This document shows, piece after piece, positions 57,815-64,000 of a stretch of 64,000 nt of DNA (the stretch's first letter is position 1; each line of letters starts with the position of its first letter). A program made the position numbers and the translations under genes. The DNA is from a virus. Location of the stretch: positions 1-64,000 of IMG/VR virus record IMGVR_UViG_3300042453_003033; one strand, given 5' to 3'. Under the pieces are notes generated by a model. It worked only from the letters and a program-made list of their open reading frames with translations, was not told the origin of the DNA and made no database searches.

Positions 57815-58738
57815 ATGCAACAATATCACGATGCACTATCCTATGTGCTAAATCATGGCACAAAAGCAATTGACAGGACAGGCGTAGGCACTATACGAAC
57901 ATTTGGTCAACAATTGACTTTTGATCTTTCTGAAGGATTTCCTGCGGTAACTACCAAAAAGTTAGCATGGAAATCTGTAGTAAGTGAATTGCTATGGTTT
58001 ATTGAAGGCAGCAACGATGACAATAGACTAAAAGAAATATTGTATGGTGATCGTAATAGTACAAAAAATACTATATGGACTGCTAATGCGAATGCTCCTT
58101 ATTGGAAGAGTAAAAGTAAGCATAGTGGCGATCTTGGCAGAATCTATGGTGTACAGTGGAGACACTGGCTTAAGTATATTCCAAGGCAGCTAGGTACATT
58201 CAGAGATGATTTTGGCAACGTATACCGTCGTACTAATACTACTCAAGTAGTAGAAATAGATCAATTAAAACAACTAATTTTCAACTTAAAAAATGATCCA
58301 TTCAGTAGACGACATATTTTAACAGCATGGAATGTAGGCGAATTAGATCAAATGGCATTGCCACCATGTCATTGCTTTGCACAGTTTTTTGTAGAACAAG
58401 ATGGTGATGATTACAAACTTAGTTGCCAAATGTATCAACGTAGCTGTGATCTATTTTTAGGTGTTCCATTCAATATTGCTAGCTATAGTCTGCTTACACA
58501 TATGATTGCACAAGTATGTGATATGAAAGTTGGCAAATTTATTCATGTTTTAGGTGATTCACATATCTATCTAAATCATATTGAACAAGTAAAAGAACAA
58601 CTAAGTAGAGAACACTATAAACTGCCAACATTAAAGTTGAATCCTAGTATCAAAAATATTGATGGATTTAAAATGTCAGATATAGAGTTAGTTGACTATG
58701 TAAGTCATCCAGCAATTAACGCTGTAATGGCAGTTTAA
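57815..58738 (+). CDS. thyA: Thymidylate synthase (ThyA type)
   Basis: 307 residues. The catalytic Cys is in ALPPCHCFAQF, with CQMYQRSCDLFLGVPFNIAS and GDSHIYLNHIEQV. The Asn in PFNIAS is typical of dTMP synthases; dCMP and dUMP hydroxymethylases usually have Asp there. A 45-residue insertion (IEGSNDDNRLKEILYGDRNS onward) is usual for phage and bacterial forms. It makes dTMP from dUMP supplied by the dCMP deaminase, whose gene is convergent and overlaps the stop by 4 bp. Confidence 0.94.
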   Translation: MQQYHDALSYVLNHGTKAIDRTGVGTIRTFGQQLTFDLSEGFPAVTTKKLAWKSVVSELLWFIEGSNDDNRLKEILYGDRNSTKNTIWTANANAPYWKSKSKHSGDLGRIYGVQWRHWLKYIPRQLGTFRDDFGNVYRRTNTTQVVEIDQLKQLIFNLKNDPFSRRHILTAWNVGELDQMALPPCHCFAQFFVEQDGDDYKLSCQMYQRSCDLFLGVPFNIASYSLLTHMIAQVCDMKVGKFIHVLGDSHIYLNHIEQVKEQLSREHYKLPTLKLNPSIKNIDGFKMSDIELVDYVSHPAINAVMAV

Positions 58739-59232
58739 ACTTTAGTGACTTTAATATTACAACGTTTTAAGAAGTTTAAACCATCTAAGGATCTATATTC
58801 TGTACTGTAGAAAACTTCTTTAATACCTGATCCAAAAATACTTTTGGCACATTCTAAGCAAGGCGCATGTGTGATAAACATATATGCGCCTTCTCCGCTT
58901 TCGTGGCTACGTCCTAATTTATCTAATGCATTACGTTCTGCATGCATAACTTCCGGCTTTGTCTTTAGTTTGTATCGCTTACCAGCATCGTCGGTATATG
59001 GGAACGCAGCATCAAATTGATCCGAATATTTCTCGTAGTCACCTAGAAGTTCATCTGGATAAATTCTATCCTCACATGTATTGTCCCACCCAACGGGTGT
59101 GCCATTATATCCTATAGAAATTATTCTATTGTCTTTGACTACAATCGCACCTACTTTAAGTCTTATCGCAGTGCTGCAATCGGCAAATGTTTTTGCAGTC
59201 TGCATATATGCTTGTAACAGTTTTTCTTTCAT
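58735..59232 (-). CDS. dCMP deaminase
   Basis: 165 residues. Zinc deaminase motifs: EVMHAERNALDKLG (H-A-E) and THAPCLECAKSIFGSG (PCxxC). The sequence between them includes a long segment with YDDAGKRYK-like polar residues, as in T4 Cd. It makes dUMP for thymidylate synthase, the convergent neighbour. It overlaps the next minus-strand gene by ATGA. Confidence 0.92.
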   Translation of the reverse strand: MKEKLLQAYMQTAKTFADCSTAIRLKVGAIVVKDNRIISIGYNGTPVGWDNTCEDRIYPDELLGDYEKYSDQFDAAFPYTDDAGKRYKLKTKPEVMHAERNALDKLGRSHESGEGAYMFITHAPCLECAKSIFGSGIKEVFYSTEYRSLDGLNFLKRCNIKVTKV

Positions 59233-60332
59233 ACAAAATTATATCCTAAACTTTTACTATACTCTTCTAACCATTGCCAACTGAAACTTAACTTCAATTT
59301 GGCTAAATCGCCAGACACATCTGAGTAGTATTTTAGCGCATCTTTTGCTCCAAGTAAAGAATATTCTGCGTTTTCACCATTTGCGATAGTGGTCCAAATT
59401 TGCAATCTTTCATTTGATTCGTAATCGCCATGATCTGCGCTATACTTTAATTTTAGTACTTCTCTAAAAGCAGTTCGCCATGTTATCAATGATGTAACAT
59501 TAAAACGTGCAATACCAGCACTAATAGGAACTATATCATGTGCTCCGCTCATTGTAAAATCTAATCCGTAGTCTATAGTATTTTTTACAATTTCACAGTT
59601 GTAAGCAACCGGTGCCATATGACCATAACATAATCCGTTAACTGGATTATCCGAATAAAAAATATAATGTTTAGGCGACACTAATCTATTTGGTTGCCAA
59701 GAAAAATCAAAATTTTTGTACACTTCAATTTTAGCAGGAAACACTAATACCCACTGCGTATCACTTACTTCTGCACATTTACGTATTGCGTTTTCTCTAC
59801 CTACTATTCCTCGAACCCACTTTATCTTTCTGTTTGCCGATTCACAAAGTAGTTTGTAATTTCTTTCTTCACAGTCTTCACCATTGCTGAGAAAAACTAT
59901 ATCAATATTTTTTATTTTAACATTTAAATCAGTTTGATATTTAACTTGATCAGATATTCCTTTATACTTAATGCAGGGCAGTTCTTCTACAGAATAAAGT
60001 TGGGAGCCAAACAATTGAACATATGGTTCATAGCTAGGTGGATGCCAACTAAAATCAAAAGTATCTAAATCTAGATCAGATTGAATAATTTCCCAATTAT
60101 CCATATTTGGCAATGCGGTTGCTTTTGGGTGTTTATGATATTTTATTTCTGTTGCGCCACGCACTATATATCTTGGTCCACCATCTTTTTGCCACTGTGT
60201 GCCAAATTGATGTATATATGGCTTGTCTGTTGAATTTGGGCGCCAATTAAAATCCCAACTATCTTTATCAATTTCTACGGTTTCAGGTAATACCCATTTA
60301 CCCGGTAAAATTCGTTGATCATTTGAAAACAT
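59229..60332 (-). CDS. Glycosyltransferase-like protein with FSW repeats
   Basis: 367 residues from the ATG at 60332. A GTG at 60350 is possible but would overlap the divergent gene. Three related segments (WDFNWRPNSTDKPYIHQFGT, FDFSWHPPSYEPYVQLFGSQ, FDFSWQPNRL) alternate with PRYIVRGATEIKYHKHPKAT. The central IDIVFLSNGEDCEERNYKLL and WVRGIVGRENAIRKCAEVSD plus WVLVFPAKIE suggest a GT-A-like fold with an atypical acidic site. The family resembles proteins from marine phages. Function unknown; probably glycan modification. Confidence 0.68.
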   Translation of the reverse strand: MFSNDQRILPGKWVLPETVEIDKDSWDFNWRPNSTDKPYIHQFGTQWQKDGGPRYIVRGATEIKYHKHPKATALPNMDNWEIIQSDLDLDTFDFSWHPPSYEPYVQLFGSQLYSVEELPCIKYKGISDQVKYQTDLNVKIKNIDIVFLSNGEDCEERNYKLLCESANRKIKWVRGIVGRENAIRKCAEVSDTQWVLVFPAKIEVYKNFDFSWQPNRLVSPKHYIFYSDNPVNGLCYGHMAPVAYNCEIVKNTIDYGLDFTMSGAHDIVPISAGIARFNVTSLITWRTAFREVLKLKYSADHGDYESNERLQIWTTIANGENAEYSLLGAKDALKYYSDVSGDLAKLKLSFSWQWLEEYSKSLGYNFV

Positions 60333-60342
60333 AAGTATATTT

Positions 60343-60975
60343 ATGGACACACTAAATCTAACAGATATAATTCATTGGTTTAATGCCATTCGCAATTTGC
60401 CAGAAAATCAAAGATATCGAGCATTAGAAGGCATGTGGGATACTCAACTGCATAGTAAAAAATGGATAGTTGATGAACTTAATGCTATTCTAAGTTCAGA
60501 TTCACGAAATCATAACGTATATGTATTCGGTGGTTGGATTGGAATACTAAGCAGCATGTTATTTCAACGTAGTAAATTTACTATTAACAAAATCCGTAGC
60601 ATTGACATTGATCCTTGGTGCGAATCAGTAGCTGACACTGTTTGTAAGCCTTATGAAATGGACGGCTGGCAATTTAAGGCCCGTACTTCTGATATGTGTG
60701 AATTTGAATATGAACACAACCTGAGCCCATCTATAGTTATTAATACAAGCAGTGAACATATTGATCAAAATACATATGATGTTTGGTATGATTCAATTCC
60801 TAAAAACGTATTAGTGGTTGTACAGAGTAACAATTTTTATGATTGCAGTGAACATATAAGATGCGTATCATCTATTCAAGAGTTCAAGACAAAAAATCAC
60901 GTATCAAACGTTTTATATGAAGGTATGTTAGATTCTAAAAACTATACACGGTATATGTGTATTTGGGTTAAATAA
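60343..60975 (+). CDS. Class I SAM-dependent methyltransferase-like protein
   Basis: 210 residues. The nucleotide-binding core is VYVFGGWIGILSSMLFQRSK (a GxxGxL-like loop) followed by IRSIDIDPWCESVADTV, where the IDIDP acidic strand end fits SAM binding. VINTSSEHI and VVVQSNNFYD resemble a conserved set in phage methyltransferases. Substrate unknown. It is divergent from the FSW-repeat protein, with start codons about 10 bp apart. Confidence 0.75.
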   Translation: MDTLNLTDIIHWFNAIRNLPENQRYRALEGMWDTQLHSKKWIVDELNAILSSDSRNHNVYVFGGWIGILSSMLFQRSKFTINKIRSIDIDPWCESVADTVCKPYEMDGWQFKARTSDMCEFEYEHNLSPSIVINTSSEHIDQNTYDVWYDSIPKNVLVVVQSNNFYDCSEHIRCVSSIQEFKTKNHVSNVLYEGMLDSKNYTRYMCIWVK

Positions 60976-61470
60976 ATGAGATACGCAATAACGGGTCATA
61001 CAAGTGGGATTGGAAAATTCATTTATGAACAACTAAATCTAAATATTGTTGGATTTAGCAAATCATCTGGGTATGATATTACACAATTTTCAGATAGAAA
61101 AAGAATTATAAATGAAGTAAAGGACTGTGATATTTTTATCAACAATGCTCACGACGGATTTGCTCAGACATATTTATTAATTGAATTATTCAAAGAATGG
61201 CACAATAAAAACAAAACTATAATCAACGTTGGTAGTCGTATCACAGAGATAGGTACATTAGAAGAAAATAATTTTCACTTGCTAAATTATCAAGCAGAGA
61301 AATTGGCGCTTAAAGTTGCGTCACAAACTTTAAATAGTTCTTACTGTAAGGTAAAATATAAATGGTTCGGATATGTTGGTACTGAAAAAATAATAAAAAA
61401 ATATCCACACTTTAGCTCTTCGGACTACATAACAATTCCACAAGCTGCTTCCATTATACTAGAACGATAA
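60976..61470 (+). CDS. Short-chain dehydrogenase/reductase
   Basis: 164 residues, shorter than typical SDRs (about 250). ITGHTSGIGKFIYEQL is the Rossmann Gly-rich loop (TGxxxGIG), followed by IFINNAHDG (NNAG-like), NVGSRITE (catalytic Ser) and LLNYQAEKLALKVA (YxxxK). It starts directly after the methyltransferase stop. It could oxidise or reduce a sugar or nucleotide-sugar. Convergent with the radical SAM gene at 61522. Confidence 0.82.
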   Translation: MRYAITGHTSGIGKFIYEQLNLNIVGFSKSSGYDITQFSDRKRIINEVKDCDIFINNAHDGFAQTYLLIELFKEWHNKNKTIINVGSRITEIGTLEENNFHLLNYQAEKLALKVASQTLNSSYCKVKYKWFGYVGTEKIIKKYPHFSSSDYITIPQAASIILER

Positions 61471-61521
61471 ATGCGAGAAAATGACTTATACTATGTGAAT
61501 CATCGTAAACCCATAAATTAT

Positions 61522-62583
61522 TCATGTCGCTTTAATCCTTATGTAATCCTTATAGTATTCTTTATAGTCTTGCTCTGATTTAATTTTTACGCCCGTTGTT
61601 AAGTTTTTGATAATTTCTGAATTAGCTTCTAACATTGGAGCTTTAGTAATCATCACATCAGTAACACAAAAACATTTTCTCTGAACGCAGATTTCACCCG
61701 CTGTTGGCAATTCATTTTTTTCATGATCGTCTATGTGAAACAGATGCCCTCCCTGGCCGCAATTACCCTTTTTAACATAACCGTCAAAACCTATATACAA
61801 ACTTTCTAGTCCTATATTACACGCCCAACCTCTAAAATCATTTTGACCACTAGTAATTAAATAATTACCATTGGCGTTTTTATCTACTGAACCATCACTA
61901 TAATGAAAACTAGAACCTATTTTTTCTTGCCTAAAAAGTGGCGCCTTTGTACTGTCTATTGCTATTTTTCGGTTGACGCCCATTTGATTTTTAAACAACC
62001 ACTCAATATTTTCTGGAGTATAATCATCGCCTATATGTCTATTCGCTATTTCTGGTAGTATTCTAACTGGCTCTGTTCGTATTTCTGAAATTTTAGAACA
62101 CTCTTCATAAAAATGTAATGATTTATCCCAGTATCTACTATCCATCATAACCCTGATTACCACGTGAGTATGTTTAGCGGATTCTAATGCCTTCTCGATT
62201 AGTTGAGGATCATGACTACCCGGGTGATAACTAAAACAAATATAACTTAGTTTAGGTGCCACTGACTTCCAGTAATCTATAGTTCTGACACCGTTAGTAG
62301 TAATACCTACAGTATGACCACTGTCATACAGCATATTAACTATTTCAGGAAAAAATGGACTTACGGTAGGTTCTCCACCACTAATACTACAGTGTATTTT
62401 TTCATAGTGCCCACTTAATCGTTGAATGAAATCTTTCGCACGTTCGATATTATAATTATGATTAGTTCCGTTATGTAGTATAGGCGGACAATAATCACAA
62501 TGATTTGTGCAAATATTATTGATAACCCACGTTAGTCGTAGAATGTTATCATGTTGTCTGATCCTTATTACACGTTTATTCAT
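61522..62583 (-). CDS. Radical SAM protein with SPASM-like C-terminus
   Basis: 353 residues. The radical SAM cluster motif CxxxCxxC is NNICTNHCDYCPP; a GGEP motif (SISGGEPTVS) follows for SAM binding. The C-terminal Cys set (WACNIGLESLYIG, KKGNCGQGG, CVQRKCFC) fits an auxiliary-cluster SPASM/twitch domain. Such enzymes modify peptides or small molecules by radical chemistry. It overlaps the upstream gene in the same direction by ATGA. The substrate is unknown. Confidence 0.85.
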   Translation of the reverse strand: MNKRVIRIRQHDNILRLTWVINNICTNHCDYCPPILHNGTNHNYNIERAKDFIQRLSGHYEKIHCSISGGEPTVSPFFPEIVNMLYDSGHTVGITTNGVRTIDYWKSVAPKLSYICFSYHPGSHDPQLIEKALESAKHTHVVIRVMMDSRYWDKSLHFYEECSKISEIRTEPVRILPEIANRHIGDDYTPENIEWLFKNQMGVNRKIAIDSTKAPLFRQEKIGSSFHYSDGSVDKNANGNYLITSGQNDFRGWACNIGLESLYIGFDGYVKKGNCGQGGHLFHIDDHEKNELPTAGEICVQRKCFCVTDVMITKAPMLEANSEIIKNLTTGVKIKSEQDYKEYYKDYIRIKAT

Positions 62584-63845
62584 GTGTGTTTCTTTAATAG
62601 TTCATAATATTCTGAATATAGTTTACTGAATTTATATGATCTGATACTATCTAACCCATCAATATAATCAAGTAAGGCACTATATTTATTGCTATCATCG
62701 TCAGCTAACATATATTCAAGTTGACTGGATATCCTAGTTCGCCACTTTTCATTAGATTGTAATTCTGGGAAAGAATTCCATCGCTCAACTATTGCCTGTT
62801 TTACCGGTGTCGGTAATACTCTAGTAGACATATACTGCGGCCAATGTGTTGTTCCAACAGAAAAAAGATCACCATTATTTCTACAGATTTTTTTCCAATT
62901 ACGATTTAATATCTCACTAGCGAATTCAGGCAAAGTATAAATATTCATAGCATGAACGGTTGTTAAGATGTTGACTACAATAGTAGACGATGTTTCGTCA
63001 AGCCTGTCTAGATTTTTAACAATATCATTCCAGTCAGAAGGATATCTGATATAGTCATTTCGCTGACCCCAATCGTCTATACTCAGTAATAACTCCACTT
63101 GTTTGAATTGACTCCATAATTCAATAAACTTCTCACTCAACACAGTAGCATTAGTATGATATCTCAATTCAATATTTTTTGAGTGACCTGTTTCTACAAG
63201 TTTAGTAATAAATCGTTCGTGATTTTTAATCAACAAAGGTTCACCACCACCAAAGATGATGTGCCTTATATCACCCATAAACTCGTCAAGAGCCTGTTGT
63301 GTTTCTAAACGTTCGAACCAATCAAAACAATCAGTGTTAGTTATACTGATTGATTTGAATTTCCAATCATTTTTTGCCTCTGGCGAGGTAAGAATGTCTG
63401 CTAAGCGTCGGCTATCTGATAGCCACTTACTACTATCTCTGGGTCTACACATTACACATTGTAGATTACACGTATTACCTATTCTCAGATCAAGAGTAAT
63501 AGGATTATAATTTACACTACCGTCAGGATTTGTGCTAGCTATTAAATTTTCTAGATAGTCAGTACCTAACTTTTTTTGCCACATGAAATTTTCAATCATT
63601 CTGTGACTTTTCATGCCAGCGTCTTCTTCTTTCCAACAACTTCTACATTGAGGTAGTTTTTGTCCAGCAAGAAATTCAAGTCTAGCTTTTTTAAATGGCT
63701 CACTATTCCATACTTTTTCTGGTGTTAAACTGTTTAAATTAATGCCTTGTTCTGGCATAGCTATACAACACAACGGAACTTTACCGTCATTCCAACTAGC
63801 AAGATGTATCCATGGCAAAATACAAAAATTTTGTTTTTCAATCAT
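62580..63845 (-). CDS. Twitch-domain radical SAM protein
   Basis: 421 residues. An N-terminal Cys set (FCILPWIHLASW; VPLCCIAM; LPQCRSCWKEED) is an auxiliary-cluster (twitch-like) region. It is followed by LRIGNTCNLQCVMCRPRDSS, the CxxxCxxC radical SAM motif, and IIFGGGEPLL for SAM. LLLSIDDWGQRNDYIRYP is conserved among these proteins. An overlapping ATGA joins it to the partial upstream gene and to the second radical SAM gene, so the two enzymes are made together. Confidence 0.85.
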   Translation of the reverse strand: MIEKQNFCILPWIHLASWNDGKVPLCCIAMPEQGINLNSLTPEKVWNSEPFKKARLEFLAGQKLPQCRSCWKEEDAGMKSHRMIENFMWQKKLGTDYLENLIASTNPDGSVNYNPITLDLRIGNTCNLQCVMCRPRDSSKWLSDSRRLADILTSPEAKNDWKFKSISITNTDCFDWFERLETQQALDEFMGDIRHIIFGGGEPLLIKNHERFITKLVETGHSKNIELRYHTNATVLSEKFIELWSQFKQVELLLSIDDWGQRNDYIRYPSDWNDIVKNLDRLDETSSTIVVNILTTVHAMNIYTLPEFASEILNRNWKKICRNNGDLFSVGTTHWPQYMSTRVLPTPVKQAIVERWNSFPELQSNEKWRTRISSQLEYMLADDDSNKYSALLDYIDGLDSIRSYKFSKLYSEYYELLKKHT

Positions 63846-64000
63846 TTTAGTAAATTTCCCAATCTGCTATCAATATCTCGTAAATTTTGTTTTCTCTCCT
63901 GATCAAGTGCAGTAGTGTATATAATAAATCTAGACATTTGTTCTTCGCTATCTATAGCTTGTGGGCCATTTAAGTGTCCGATTAATCCTCTTAGTGAATT
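63842..64000 (-). CDS. C-terminal fragment of an unidentified gene
   Basis: The frame is open to the right edge. The visible 51 or so residues end in SEEQMSRFIIYTTALDQERK, then QNLRDIDSRLGNLLK; the stop overlaps the radical SAM start as ATGA. Short C-terminal helices of this type are seen at the ends of other phage radical SAM or epimerase proteins, but family assignment is not possible from this piece. Confidence 0.6.
   Translation of the reverse strand, partial: NSLRGLIGHLNGPQAIDSEEQMSRFIIYTTALDQERKQNLRDIDSRLGNLLK

Noticed and set aside
60333-60350. GTG start for the FSW-repeat protein
   Set aside because: It would make the coding regions of two divergent genes overlap at their starts; the ATG at 60332 avoids this.
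61471-61578. 35-residue plus-strand frame after the SDR gene
   Set aside because: It runs 57 bp into the end of the convergent radical SAM gene, has no ribosome site and no recognisable content.

Overview
The window looks like a 64-kb section of a large, AT-rich, T4-like (tailed, probably myovirus-type) phage of a Gram-negative bacterium, of the kind common in aquatic viromes. The case rests on a T4-type replication set (family B DNA polymerase, sliding clamp, clamp-loader ATPase, RNase H/5' exonuclease, ATP-dependent ligase, a DsbA-like protein), thymidylate synthase, DHFR and dCMP deaminase, a GH19 endolysin with an inner/outer spanin pair and holin, fibre proteins, and dense packing with many ATGA or TAATG start/stop overlaps. 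Terminase, portal, capsid, primase and helicase genes are absent, so this is only part of the genome. I recognised no tRNA, CRISPR array, insertion sequence or reverse transcriptase.

Layout. 1-4.9 kb: auxiliary metabolism (a GMP reductase cut by the left edge, AhpD, PsiE-like, class II aldolase), SWIM protein plus ligase, Bax-inhibitor-1 family protein. 5-10.6 kb: small early-type genes, including an L7/L12-CTD-like protein, a metallophosphoesterase, translation initiation factor IF-1 and a superoxide dismutase, closed by a clear terminator. 10.7-15.8 kb: fibre/adhesin genes. 15.9-19.9 kb: MazG, a DnaE-like fragment, GroES-like co-chaperonin, AbrB-like protein, cytidylyltransferase and clamp loader. 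19.9-20.7 kb (minus): PhoH. 20.8-24.2 kb: two conserved phage proteins and the lysis cassette. 24.2-30.3 kb: DnaJ, a ClpA-like unfoldase, a glycosyltransferase and a nucleotidyltransferase-metallopeptidase fusion. 30.3-41.4 kb: three very large low-complexity, probably virion-associated proteins, one broken up by a GC-rich repeat encoding QGVAEG. 41.4-51 kb: Dps, DsbA-like protein, polymerase, clamp, a TET-associated-type glycosyltransferase, small genes and RNase H. 52-53 kb (minus): two membrane proteins and a lipoprotein. 53.1-58.7 kb: MoxR/VWA pair, DHFR, thymidylate synthase. 58.7-64 kb: dCMP deaminase, a repeat-containing glycosyltransferase-like protein, a methyltransferase, an SDR and two radical SAM enzymes.

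Two promoter types are visible. Host sigma70-like promoters (TTGACA, 17-18 bp, TATACT-like) precede early and replication genes. A T4-late-like box, (G/C)ATAAATA, sits about 18-24 bp before several structural or late genes. Themes worth following are proteostasis (GroES, DnaJ, ClpA), oxidative stress (SOD, AhpD, Dps), translation (IF-1, L7/L12 CTD) and the DNA-conserved QGVAEG repeat.
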